This document shows, in pieces, positions 45,764-57,795 of a stretch of DNA of 64,000 nucleotides; the stretch's first letter is position 1; each line of letters opens with the position of its first letter. The DNA is taken from positions 66,268,501 to 66,332,500 of the forward strand of contig CM077599.1 in the NCBI GenBank assembly GCA_039654915.1. Direction: 5' to 3'. Position numbers and translations under genes: made by a program. The DNA comes from Aquilaria yunnanensis. Lineage: Eukaryota > Streptophyta > Magnoliopsida > Malvales > Thymelaeaceae. The notes beneath the pieces were generated by a model. The model saw only the letters and a list, made by a program, of their open reading frames with translations, had not been told where the DNA came from and did no database searches.

Positions 45764-47020
45764 GTTACACTACGGTGAAAGACTATATGTGCCTAATGTG
45801 GATGAACTAAGGAAACAATTTCTCCAATAGGCACATAATAGTAAGTTAAGATTCAACCAGGTGTTAACAAAATATACCATGACTTGAGGACACACTTTTG
45901 GTGGCCTGGACTTAAGAAAGGCATTATTGAACATGTAAGTAGGTGTCTTGCATGTCAAATGGTAAAGGTTGAGCATCAAAAGGCTACAGGAACACTACAA
46001 AGCCTTCCATTACCGAAAAGGAAGTGGGGTTCCATAACAATGGATTTCCTCGTAGGGTTACCAAATACTAGAGACCAACATGAGTTCGTGTGGGTAATAG
46101 TCGATAGGCTGACTAAGTCGGCTCATTTTATATGGATCGAGGTTATCTGTACATTGGAGAAGTTAGCATAGTTGTATATAAAGGAAGTGGTGAGGTTACA
46201 TGGTAGCCCCAATCAAATAGTATAAGACCAAGATCCAAGGTTCATATCTAAGTTTTAGATGTCCTTTCAAAAGGCATAGGGCACCAATGTGAGGCTAAGT
46301 ACCGCCTACCATCCTCAGACTGATGGCTAGTCTGAAAGAGTAATACAAACCTTGGAAGATATGATGAGGATGTGTGCCATGGACTTTAAGGGTGATTGGG
46401 ATCACCATTTACCACTTATTAAGTTTGCCTATAACAATAACTATCGAGTAGTTATAGCTATGGCACCTTATAAAGCCCTATATGGGCGAAGGTGTATGAC
46501 TCCCCATTGTTGGGCATACTCAACAGATTGAATTCAAGTCAGACCTAAAATCATTGCTGAGACAACAACAAAGGTTAAGTCAGGCCGCCAATGATTGGTA
46601 AGAAAGATATGCAAATAGAAGAAGACGAGAACTAAGTTTTGACATAGGACGTAAAGCCTTGTTGATAGTTTCTCCTATGAAGGGAGTGACCAGATTTGGC
46701 CAAAGGATTAAGCTTGCCCTAAGGTATATGGGCCCTTATGAAATCCTTGAAAATGTAGGAAAAGTGGCATACAAGTTGGCCTTGCCACCTCACTTGTCAC
46801 ATGAGCATAACCTGTTTCATCTAAGTTTGTTAAGGAAATGTTTGACAGATTCGGGACAAGTGATAACTTCATCCTTAGTCCCAATAAGAGAAGACTTGAC
46901 CTACAAAGAATTTTCGATTAAAATACTGGATAGGTAGGTAAGGAAGTTAAGAATCAAGTTGATACCTATGGTTAAGATCCTATGGTCAAACCATATACAA
47001 GAAGAAGCCACTTGAGAAAC
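45764..47020 (+). pseudogene. E1 integrase and chromodomain (continuation after E2)
   Basis: Continues the E1 pol: RLYVPNVDELRKQ, the zinc-binding remnant SRCLACQMVKVEHQ (45935-45975), [59 protein letters not shown] and APYKALYGRRCMTP. The tail has VTRFGQRIKLALRYMGPYEI and LPPHLSHEHNLFHLSLL, then the chromodomain KILDR...LIPMVKILWSNHI. Stops occur at several sites (for example near 46168, 46228 and 46256). Confidence 0.84.
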
Positions 47021-47091
47021 TGAGTAGGATATGCAAGTTCAGTATCCAAGAGAATTTGCTTAGTTACAACGGAATTTGAATGACCAAATTT

Positions 47092-47107
47092 CAAAAGGGG
47101 AGGAGAA
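47092..47107 (+). other. Polypurine tract of E1
   Basis: AAAAGGGGAGGAGAA directly before the 3' LTR start at 47108. Confidence 0.8.
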
Positions 47108-49542
47108 CGTTATGGCTTTTAAAAAATTTGGACTATGATTACTAAGGTAGCTTTGGTTATTTTAGTAATTTTATATGCTTAGAATATTTAATACAAGCAA
47201 ATTCTTGATTTAATAAAATATAATAGTTTAAGAGGACAAAAATTAGCCATTTAAGTAAACTGGACCAAGAAGGGCATTTTGGTCATTTCATATAGTGACT
47301 CATTTTTATTTCATGATTAGGTAGAGGGTGGAAAAATATTGAATTTGAGGTACTATGATTTTTTGTGATTCCCGCTTTACCCTAGTGACATTGTGAATTG
47401 ACTAGATTGCCCACAATCTATAGATGGTATATGTGTAAACCATAGAAGTATTGGGACTGAATTGCATGTCTGTTGGAGATGAGGACTGGGCATGCAATTA
47501 AGGTGAAGGAGGATTCAGGCATGGTATAATTCTAGTTTTGGTCCTAAGATTTGTGTTTTGTTATGGAGAAGGCCCCAATGTACTATTGAGTACAAAGAAT
47601 GGACTAACTACATGGCATTTGCAACTTAAGCCTATATAAATGACTTGGTCTATTCTATCTTATTGGCCATCTTCTTTGCCCATCTCCAGGCCACCTGAAT
47701 CCTCCTTCCATCTCTTTTAAACCTCCATGACTACACCATCCAAGCTCCAATCTGCCAAATTAATAACAAATTCAAGGAAAAATTGGGAGAAAAGAAGGAT
47801 TTCTTGTATAAGGAGCTAAGTTTTGAGCACATTTTTTGTAAGTAAGCAAATATTTATTTTTCCCTTAATTTCCTATTTTATTTCATTGGTGGGGGGCAGA
47901 TATTATTGATTAATTTGGTTTTATTCTTGTTTTTTAAGAGAATCAAGCATGGAAACTTGAAACAAGCAAGAGATTTATAGGAACCTAAGCCTATAGTTGA
48001 ATTTGGGAAGGTAAGGGAACCATTTTATTTCCTTTGGTTACTTTGGCTCGGAAGAAATTATAAAATTGGAAAAATTGCCCTTTTGTTAGTTAATTGTTAG
48101 AATTGTTAAGCTAGCAATAAGAAATCAAAGAAGGCCATGAAACGTTTTTTTATGTGTATATTGAGTAAAGGGCCGGTTAATTAGAATCCAATGAGAGGGT
48201 TAATCCTAATCACTTAAACCATAAGGAATGATGTAGTATTGTCCTAGTTTTGATTTATTCATGTAGCTAAATGATTAATTAAAAGAGAAACACTCAAGCT
48301 ACTATAAAAAGTACAAAGAAGGATAGAAAAATCGAGACTAATAGACATTGAAGTTGGTGTTTGCTTGCATTAACTATTAGAGGTAAGGGATTTTAGGTTC
48401 AAGTTTAAATTGATGCATTCAAATTTGCTTACAATGCATTAATTCAGAGAATAAGAGGTGGACAATAAGTGACTTAAGGACTAAGTAATTAAATAGCCCT
48501 TAAGTATGTATACCGGTACTAAGTATTCAAGATGGGCTTTGAGGGTCAAGAGTACCCTAGCTAAGCTACCAAGCTTGGCAAGAATGAGCCATCAGGTTTA
48601 AACTGCTGTGTAGTGTGTATAAGGGTAAGTAAGTGGCAGGCCAAGCTTGCTAATGCAAGAGTTAAGCTTTTATAATAAGAACGAGGTTAAGGATGAGTTC
48701 CCCACCATAGAACCCTTACTAGTGACCATTAGTTAAGACATCGGAACATTTTGAACTCACGTTAAGATGTGTATATATGCTATATACATTGGGTCCTAAA
48801 GATTATCTTGCAGTTATTTGATCCCTTACTACGAATTTGTAATTTTCACTTTCTTAAATGTCACATTGTGTAGATACTAATAGTGTGAAGCCTAACACCC
48901 ACTGAAGGATTGTTAAGCAAGGTTTTTGGTGCAGGTATTTAAAGTATCATGAATTTTTAAAGATTCTAAGTTACTGGTTAGTCATAATAATGTACTAACA
49001 AAGTTATTTAATATATCCTTGACAGATATAGACAAAGTGCACATAGAAAATTGGATCTTTCATGTTTGGAACTTTTGTGCTCAGTTGGGAGTTATTTTGA
49101 TAGTCTCAGACTTTGTACATGTTGGGTACTTGGGTACCAAGGAAATGGCTTTAGTTTGACTAGTGTGTATGGACTTCTTTAGTGTATATGTTTGTATATA
49201 CACTATAGTTGCTTATCAATGTACATAGGTTAAGTGTTATGTGTACATAAGCTAATGATTGAAGTTTAGGCAAACATGTTTATACAACTTCGGTATGTGT
49301 TTCAAGTGTTTTGTGAAAGTCATGGAAAGTATTTTGAAAGGTTTTATTTATTACTTCTCTTCCAAATTCCAAAGTTAAACATGCATTGATTCATGTCATA
49401 GGATAATCAACTAGTAGCATATAAAGTTTTAAACAATGCAAGTATTAGCTTAGCCATTTGCAACTAAGAGCAGGATAATTAAATCTTAATATCCTAAAAT
49501 CTTGGGAACACCCTATATTAAGGTAAGCAAGGTTCCTTCACA
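47108..49542 (+). repeat. 3' LTR of E1
   Basis: Starts CGTTATGGC (TG to CG change at the first base) and ends ...GGTTCCTTCACA. Length 2435 bp. It is intact and lacks both solo-LTR insertions of the 5' copy; their empty target sites are visible at 48257-48261 (ATTCA) and 48295-48299 (CAAGC). Confidence 0.88.
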
Positions 49543-52500
49543 TAGTGTTGATGCATTGTAAAGTTTGTGGGGAGTGAAAATATAAAAAAGGGACAATAAA
49601 CAGAGGAAATAAAAAATGGATTCCAAAAAAGACATTGCAGCACATTCCAATCATCGATCGATTGAAGCGCTAATTTGTGTCTACCTAAACAATTGAACAT
49701 ATGATGTGGCATGCAGTTAATCAGGCTACTCAGAATGGTACAATAGGTCATCCATGTTAAAATGAGGCTTGGAAGCATGGTGATTTAACTTTTCCTGACT
49801 TTGAATTGAAATATGAAATGCACGACTTGGGTTTTATGCAGATGGGTTTATGCCAAATTTTGTAATGGGAGGGACGTATTGTATCTAGCCGATATTCATT
49901 GTTATTTATAATTTGCCACCAGAAATGTGTATAAAAAAAGCATACATATTTCTATCATTATTGATACCAGGTCCAAGATCCCTGGGGTGAAATGTTGATG
50001 TATTCTTATGGCTGCTCATTGATGAGTTGAAGATGTTGTAGGTAGATAGAGTTGTAACGTAAGATGCAGTTTGATCTCAAAATTTCATGATGCAAGCTTG
50101 TTTATTATGGACAATTAGTGATTTCTTGGCATATGGGATGCTTTCAGGGTAAAGTACGCATGAAAGATTGGCTTGTCCATATTGCATGAAGCATACCAAG
50201 TCTTTACAACTAAAATATGGGAGGAAACCTTGCTGGTAGGACTATCATAGGAAATTTTTGTCAAGGAATCATGCTTTCTATGGTAATATTACTACATTTC
50301 TTCTGGGATTAAAGGTAAGGGCGACAGTTATGCCTTCAATGCTGGTAAGGATGTCAATGTAGCTCTGGATCAAATGCAGTTTTTGCCTCTAGGCAATGTT
50401 TGATAATCTTCACGCATCCAAATTTGGTCCAGCCCATAATTGGGTTAAAAGGTTAATTTTTTTTGGAGTTGTCGCATTAGAAACACTTGCTTGTAAGACA
50501 TAATCTTGATGTAATGCATATAAAGAATAATTTCTTTGAAAATTTATTTTTCACAATGATGGATATTAAGGGTAAAAAGAAGGATAACCTTAATGGCCGA
50601 TTGGATCTAAACGACTTGGAAATGCATCCTAAGCTATACTTGATAGGAGATGGTAATACCAAATTCAAATAGAAGGCAATGTCCATTCTAGAAAGGGAAT
50701 ATGTACGATAAACATATGTTTGGTTCAGAGGCTTAAAGTTCCCAAATGGATATGCATATACTTTTGCACGCAACGTGAACATTTTCAACTACAGTTTTTA
50801 CACATTTAAAGGCCATGACTATCATATATTTATTTAGTAGCTTTTACCAATTATGTTGCATGCCTACATATCACAAGCCATGTGGATCACTATATCAGAA
50901 TGTTTTCCATTTTTTCGACAATTGTGCTCACGGAAAGTTAGGATAGATGACATGGACAAACTTGAGAAACTTATCATCATCACTATTTACAAGCTGGAGA
51001 TGATATTCCTTCCAGCACCTTTTGACTTAATAAAGCACTTCTCAATCCATTTAGCTTGTGAGGCCAAACAATGCGGTCTAGTCCAATTTAAGTAGATGTA
51101 TCCTTTTGAGAGGTATGATAAAATTTTTTATATTCTATAAATATTATCCTCATTATTTTGAGCAGTGCATATAATTACAATTTTCTTCCCTCATTTATAG
51201 GCTCATGCGGCTTCTTAAAAGAAAAACATGAAGCAAAGTGAAAATTGAGGGGCTTGATTATGGAGGCTTATTTGGTGCAAGAGATGAAACTTTTTGTGAA
51301 CATTATTTTGGCCCTAACACAAGTACTAGACTAAATCGGGTTCTGCATAACATGGAACTGAATGCGGCTGTTATTGGTGACTTTACACCTCCATTGTCAC
51401 TGTTTTGAAATGAAAACCGAAATTTCCTGATTCATGGGGTACGAAGGGTTTTAGATGACGATGAATTACATCAGGTGAATCTTTATATTCTATAAAATTG
51501 CAAAAACGTTGATCCATATTCTTGGTTAATAATTTTGATTGATAATGGTTTCCAGTTTGTTTCTTACATTACAACATACATGGTATTATCGAAGTAGCCA
51601 TATAACATGTGTGACTTTGTAGAATTTTTAACGACGTAATGTGAAGAAAGTTCCTATGATCTAGTGATAGGGAGATGGATGGCTACACATGCAACATTTC
51701 ACATCATAGTTCCATCAATATGTATGCTTTACATCCACTTTTATACTCCTATCAAACTTAAGGGAAGAATCATGAAATTTGCAACTTAATGAACCTTGAT
51801 TTTGTATTTTTAGGGTGAACTCCATCCAAACATAATAGGAGAATGTCTTGTTGAATTATTGTGCAGGCCTCTATACTCATGAACTAGTTTTAGTGGATGC
51901 CTTGCGAATAGTTTCCACTTTCATGCCTAGCCTATGGGTCTACAAAGTCGACTATGAATTGGAGCATTTGCATTGAAAGTGAGACCGGTGGTTAAAGAGA
52001 GTACAATTTCAATGGCATGACAGATGAAATCATCAAACTACAATATTTTAGGTGCAAACCCAACTTTGTCATAGTGTTTAAATATATTTAGTTTATCCCC
52101 ACTCGTGGAGTTCACACACATTTACCATTTAGATTAGTTGATGTCAAGTGGAGATCAGGATTATGTCCCCCAGAACCTTTTATTCTTGCCGATCAAGCAA
52201 TACAAGTTTATTACTGTCAAGTATCCTCATACTTCACTCCAACAATGGTGGACAATAATTAAGGTAAGACCCTAGTACTTCATTGATTGTGACATTAACA
52301 AGATGACCCAATAGTCACCAGATATGATAGTGGAGCAAGCAACTAAGGGTAATGAACCATACCAGTAGTCTATTATACAATATGAAGGTGTTGTGACTGA
52401 CTTTGATCAAAGCGTACGTGACAATAGTGTATTGGTCAACTTAAATGCTTTGGGGGAAGTTCTTCAATCAGTGGATTCCATTTTTACAGTTGTTGACCAC

Positions 52501-52569
52501 AATGGTGTACTCAATAATTCTAATGATGAAGATTATGGAACTGAGCTGCTATCCGAGGATGAAGACTAA
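49543..52569 (+). pseudogene. CACTA TNP2-like transposase, continuation
   Basis: Resumes right after the E1 target duplication with KVCGE and WIPKKTLQHIPIIDRLKR. Then come LGFYADGFMPN-like residues, IYNLPPEMCIKKAYIFL and LLIPGPRSLG; the core HNLDVMHIKNNFFENLF (50487-50540) and DIKGKKKDNLNGRLDL; FPNGYAYTFARNVNI; the DUF4218-like segment FFRQLCSRKVRIDDMDKLE...IHLACEAKQCG (50910-51090); and near 52140 the DUF4216-like VDVKWRSGLCPPEPFILADQ. It ends NDEDYGTELLSEDED-stop (52567-52569). Many stops and frameshifts. Known role: binds element ends and catalyses excision and insertion of CACTA transposons. Confidence 0.82.
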
Positions 52570-52834
52570 ATTTATCAGTGTCCATTTTCTAGTTATTTTA
52601 TAAACCAATTGTTAGATATAATGTTATCCGACAATATATTTCAATTATGTGTATTATACTTATACTTATACAAATATACATATACTTCTATACTTATATA
52701 CTTAAACTTATACTTATATACATATATATTTTATTTACCAATATAAATATAAATATATTTAAATATACATATACGAAAAGACATATACATAAAAAATAAA
52801 AATTTTAGAAAATATGGAGAACTAGTGACTAAAT
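52570..52834. other. AT-rich spacer after TNP2
   Basis: Simple-sequence-like TATACTTATAC / ATATACATATAC repeats at ~52645-52790. No gene. Confidence 0.5.
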
Positions 52835-53105
52835 TCATGTAAAAAATGACTGAAATCATTTACAAGTTGATAAACAAGTGACTGCCATTGCAATTGAAAT
52901 CAAACAAAAAAAAAGGGCTTGAAATATTCAGTCACAAATTCAAAATTCTGACTGAACTATTTAGTCGCTACATGAATGACTAACATGTCCAGTCACTATT
53001 TCTAGGAGTTCCAAAAAGTAATTGAACTATTCAGTTCCTTTTTTCGGAAATTCAAAAAATCGACAGAAGGTTTAGTCTTTTTTAGTCGCTACTCCCTCAT
53101 AAGCC
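52835..53105. repeat. CACTA-type subterminal repeat cluster (3' of TNP2)
   Basis: Repeated AGTGACT(A/G), CAGTCACAAATTC, TTTAGTCGCTA, CCAGTCACTAT and TTAGTCGCTAC, close to those at 24640-24850. Either this is the 3' end of the TNP2-bearing element, with the gene at 53.7 kb belonging to a second one, or it is an internal repeat array between two genes of one element. Confidence 0.5.
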
Positions 53106-53681
53106 TTAGCAGACGAACTCATCTGCCTCACATCAAACATTTGTTCCAGTTAAATCCCCTTCTTCTCTTTGCGACTTTTGATAGTCAAATTCTCCTTTTC
53201 TTTTAGCATTCAAACAACTTGAAGCATTTCTACTTAGGGATTTCACATTTTCAGTAAGTTTTTGTCTTTTATGCTTCCTATCTTAATTACATTCTTTTTG
53301 TTTGTCATTATTTTGCTTTGTTGATTGTTTTCTTTTTTCGAATTGTTGTTAGATTTCGGTCATAGATATGGTAATGGTTGGACTATGGTTGTTAATGATT
53401 ATGTTATTGCTTTTCTAATTTTTTGGGATTCCGATTATTACTAATTTTTAATTTTTCATAATTTGGCTTTTTGTAATTCTGATTTCTATTAACTCAGAGT
53501 TTTTGTAACTCTAATATTTTTATGTAATTTTTGGAATTTTATGAGTTTTAATAATTATAGGAATTTTATGATTTTGTTTAATTTTAGGAATGTTAGGAAT
53601 TTCATGCAACTTTTAGAAATTTTATTAATTTTGTCATTTTAGTTATTTTATGTAATTTTCAATTATATATAGATCACAGAG
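53106..53681 (+). other. Leader/intron-like sequence before the second CACTA gene
   Basis: T-rich sequence with a possible donor (TTTTCAGTAAGTTT, ~53249) and no coding content. The layout mirrors 24850-25540 upstream of TNP2. Confidence 0.35.
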
Positions 53682-54660
53682 ATGATAATGGATGTCAATC
53701 GACAAGCGGTTGTGACCACCCAATTCATTGGGGTCACGAGACTAGAGGCTCTTCATCTCAATGGAGTACTTATACGCAAATCAGATCGGCCACACAGGGG
53801 TGAGCAGGCTATGATCCGACCCTTCATTATGACATCGACCAATTTTCCCGTGCCTACCATCATGGTTCATCATCAGGTGTCCTCATGCATAGTTCCCCGA
53901 TGGGTGCCCTCTTGTCTGGTTCGTTATCAGGTGTTCTTATTTATAGTTCACCATTTGGCACATATGAGTCTAGTTCATAGAACCAATAGTCGACCCATCA
54001 TCCCAGCACCTCTTAGCAGTAGCCATCTATAAACCTGCTAGCCTCAAATGAGCCACAGCCCAACCAGTGGAGGTTCATTATTCTTACATCATAAGTTATT
54101 TTAAAACGTAATTTTTGAAATATATTTTACATACAATAATATTTGCTTTATACATTTCTAATAGCTTTCATTTTTTCATAGTTTTGTCCGTGACAAAGAG
54201 TTGTGAAGATCAGTCAGCAGCATTAGCATGGCCTTTTTCAAAGGTGATGCCCTAAAGTGGACTGACATTCGAGAAACGAAGGGCGAAGAGTATATGGTGC
54301 AGCTACGGGTATACACTAATCTTTTTTCATTATTATTAATTTTGTCTTATTATTAAATATTACTCTTACTAATTTTTTTGTATCAGTAACGATACCGATG
54401 ACATCCATATGATGTGGACAGTATTAGGCAGGAATTCTTCCCCCTGTTAGGCAACAAATACAAGAACAAACTCAACAATGTAAAGGACAACATTATTGAA
54501 ATCCACTTTGGTGGCAAGTTACCAAACAGAGACTTTAGTTTTATTTGTCCTCTCCAGCCCGAGTACACTTTGCCTAACCAGTGGGCAACTTTGTGCGACC
54601 ACTAGATGACAGAGAAATTCCAGTACAAGAGTGATGTTATGAGCAAAAACCAGGTAAATG
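53682..54660 (+). pseudogene. Second CACTA gene (Ptta/En/Spm, Transposase_24-like), broken
   Basis: First exon region 53682-54030 is Gly/Ser/His/Pro-rich in its frames. A middle piece, SISMAFFKGDALKWTDIRET, is at ~54215-54310. The best part (54414-54660) reads VDSIRQEFFPLLGNKYKNKL, ATLCDH, then a stop and EKFQYKSDVMSKNQ before a possible splice donor (CAGGTAAATG). This matches the conserved C-terminal part of the accessory protein of plant En/Spm transposons. Three exons with GT-AG-like borders (~54310/54387) are likely. The first exon is only weakly supported. Confidence 0.55.
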
Positions 54661-54864
54661 ATACTTATTATATCATTTCTATTATAATATTAACCCATCA
54701 AATTTACAAAAAGTGTTCACTGAGGTAGGTTAGACTTGGCACGCCAAATGACAGGCCCGGGTCAAACCCACTTGGGACCAGTCAAAGGCCGGCTCGGTAC
54801 AGGCACGGGTGAGGGAGGGGAAGTTATGGGCCTAAGGGAGGAGGAGGTTGGAAGTGGGCTTGAC
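54661..54864. other. Spacer up to the copia insertion
   Basis: Includes a GC-rich stretch (54735-54864; GACAGGCCCGGGTC, GGGAGGGGAAG). No gene recognised. The last five bases, TTGAC, are the expected left copy of the copia target duplication. Confidence 0.4.
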
Positions 54865-56270
54865 TGTTAGTATTGTGCCCAAAAGCCAATCATGAGATGA
54901 TTGTATTTTTGCACATTGAGCCATGACATTTTATTAAGGCATTATCCAATAATTATTTTTGTTGTTTTGTTTCTGCATAATGTAATAAACAGAATTATAA
55001 CCTTAGAATAATGATAATCTTAAATGTCCCTAGTCTAGTATTGTCGTGGAGCGGGTTACAATAATACATAACGACTAGCATATGTGGAGACAAATATGAG
55101 ATATGTAGTCCACATATGAGTACAAGTTGGAGAACTTGTGTATTGGACCCACCCACCATGAGAATGCTACATAGATTGTTATATGAGTGTCATAAGTGAT
55201 TCTCATAGTGATTATGGTATATGTAGTCCTTTGACTTAAGATCATCAAGGTTCCCTGCATGTGAGTGACATACTTTGATACTTCCCTTTGTTGCTCGTAA
55301 CTAAATGAACTTGAAGGAGGTCATTGGGTATGTCACATATCATACGGAGGATTTTGAATGATCAATATGGGGTTTGTCCCTCCTATGTAACGGGAGTAAT
55401 ATCTTCGGGTCCCTTGATAGAGTGAGACTAAGAAAATGCATGGCCATGCTCAAATGAGTTGATATATAATATCAATGTCATCAGTTTAAGTTAGTCTACT
55501 TGGTAATCAAAAAACCAAAGATTGGGCTATACGAGAGTGACAAATTCCATGTCTCGTGCTTAGTCTTAATATCTTAGAAAAAGGGGACAATGACATATAT
55601 GGATAATGATCATAAAGGTTTAGTGGAATAATCGACAATATTGTCACTTGGGTAGCAATGATGTGTTGCTAGGCACAACTTATTGCTCATGATCATAAAT
55701 GTGATTTATGATTATTGTCAACGCGGTAAAAGCTTATTGGGTCACACACATAAAGCCTATTTGGATTATTTGAGTACATGGGCTAATTTATTTGGGTTAT
55801 GGTTTGATGATAATTTCATGTTAATAATTGGCCTAAAAGTTGAGCTATTATTAAGCCCAAAATTAAAGCCTAATTGAATTAGGGCTTTGAAACCCATTAG
55901 GCCTGGAAGTTGAGTCTTACTATAAATACATCATATAATGAGAAATTCACAAGCTTTACCCTAGCCTCCCAAAAGTGACAGCCACACTCGTCTCTTACTA
56001 TTCCTTGGAGGACACAAGCTAGTACTGCGAGTGCAACAGAAATGTATTTACCGAGACGTGGTAGAGGCGTGGTGATCTCGAGAGACTCAAGTGGATAGCA
56101 TAGAGAGGTTGAACAGGTTAGTTGTTTAGGTTTTGTGATTCAACTCAACAGTTAGGTGAGAGATCTCAACCAAAATTAAGTATAAAAATTTTCGAACACC
56201 TTATTTTACTTGGATCTTGGAGGGTTTCGGTTATGTTCCGCTGCACTTGTTTGGCTCCCAAAACCTTACA
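54865..56270 (+). repeat. 5' LTR of the copia element
   Basis: Starts TGTTAGTATTG and ends ...CCCAAAACCTTACA, one base before the primer site. Length 1406 bp. An ACTATAAATACATC TATA box is at ~55918-55931. An open frame at 55683-55877 is not recognised and overlaps LTR sequence. Confidence 0.82.
55919..55927 (+). promoter_or_regulatory. TATA box in the copia LTR
   Basis: CTATAAATA within CTTACTATAAATACATC, ~345 bp before the LTR end, in the right orientation for element transcription. Confidence 0.55.
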
Positions 56271-56271
56271 G

Positions 56272-56283
56272 TGGTATCAGAGC
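56272..56283 (+). other. Primer binding site of the copia element
   Basis: TGGTATCAGAGC, perfect initiator tRNA-Met type, one base after the LTR. Confidence 0.88.
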
Positions 56284-57795
56284 TACTGATAAAACCCTAA
56301 ATTCGGCTTGAATGTTGAATCGCATGATATCGTGTGTTTGGTTGCCTTCGGTCATGATTAATTAGATTGATTCATGATGCATGAAATTGAAACTTGTAAT
56401 GAATATATGAGATATATGAAGAAACGACAAGAATTGGTTAATAAGATTAACCCTAAATTGATTGGTATGAGATACCTATGCGGATTAGGATTCTTGCAAT
56501 AGTTGCAAAACCCTAGCTTGGATCAGATTAAGGCTGTTCAGGCACCAAAAATAGAGTATTGGTGGCTCGAATGGAGGTGGTATCGAGTGCTTACTTGCTC
56601 GAAATAGAAAATCTTGGGTAACGTAATTGTAAGACAATTTTTTGTGTTGAGGGGCACTGTTACTTAGCAACCCCCCGCAAGGGCGGCTCTCCTTGACCCT
56701 GCCTGCTGACTGGTCAGCGGGACCACTGCCCGCTGACGAGTTAGCAGGACTGCTGTATGTGAAGAGTCAAATAAATAAAATCTGGTTAATCAACGCGCGT
56801 TAATTGGCATGCATCTTTGTTGAATGAGTTTGACATGTTATGATGATTAGTGGTTGAAGCATGGTGCGTGGTTATAGCCCTTAATTGGTTGTACTTGTAA
56901 ATATGGCCTACGAGTCGTGCCTTGTTCTTGTGATTCTCATTGTACATTCTTTTCTCACCTTACTCCCCTCAAATGTAACTCAATGTTTCTATTATTGATG
57001 TAATTGTAAATTATGGGATCGTCCAAGGTGGTGTGTCCAAGGAGGTAGCAACAAAAGGGCAACCAAGCGAGGAGGAAAAGGAACTTGTAAAGACCCTTTT
57101 CTTTTTTTAGGCTTTTATGATATTCTCATTGGGTAGAAAATATCACATAGTTTGGGCTATAACCATATCACGTTTACTTTATTGTTAGCATGAGATGTAT
57201 GTTTTATATTTGTATGTGATGCATGAATAAGACAACCGGAGATAATAATTGGTGAGATCAAAAGGAAAAATCCCTCAAACTAAATATTAAGTCATTAATG
57301 TGATGCCTTTAAAATGTTAGCACTCATCAAGACTTTAATCAACATTGGGTGGGTTTGCCAAAGCAAAGAACCTATATTCATCTTGGTAAGGCGTGATGGG
57401 ATAGTAGTGATATCCAAATTGCTAACTTTGAGTCTAACTTAACTGAATTATCTCAATATGATTAGGGACTTAGAGGCATAGGGTTAGGTTTAAGTTTATA
57501 AGATGAGCTTGGACAAGTATTGTTCACCCAACAATCCAAGAGTTGGATGAAATGCAATTGGAAATCAGTTGCCTACCTAAATAACTGTAACTTGAGAGAA
57601 AAGCCAAAGCTGACTCAGGTTGTGGTGAAATATAGATCTTGGCCCACTAGAATACCTTAGCGCCGAGGTGTTCTGAAATAATATTGAGGGTTATTATTTT
57701 GAAGAAAATAGTGGGAGTATCATTTAATAAAATTCCTTATTAAATGAATTAAAATGCATGACTTTTACACTACATATTTACTGTTGTAGATAACC
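56284..57795 (+). other. Copia 5' leader (untranslated)
   Basis: No coding region recognised. Contains CTGACTGGTCAGCGGGACC and related inverted pieces (GCTGACTGGTCAGC, CCGCTGACGAGTTAGCAGG) at ~56700-56750, which could fold as a hairpin near the packaging/dimerisation region. ATG 57796 (in ACCATGGCACAAA) is a good plant start context. Confidence 0.5.

Larger units (their letters stand above)
26375..49542 (+). mobile_element. E1: chromovirus-type Ty3/gypsy element (Tekay/Del-like), inserted in CACTA, with three nested insertions
   Basis: It starts TGTTACGGCTCTCC and ends ...GGTTCCTTCACA. Flanking 5-mers CAGTG (26370-26374) and TAGTG (49543-49547) differ by one base and represent the target duplication. 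Order: 5' LTR, primer site (tRNA-iMet type), gag, protease, RT, RNase H, [E2 insertion], integrase, chromodomain, polypurine tract, 3' LTR. After subtraction of the inserts the element is about 9.7 kb, normal for long-LTR chromoviruses. All genes are broken. Confidence 0.88.
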
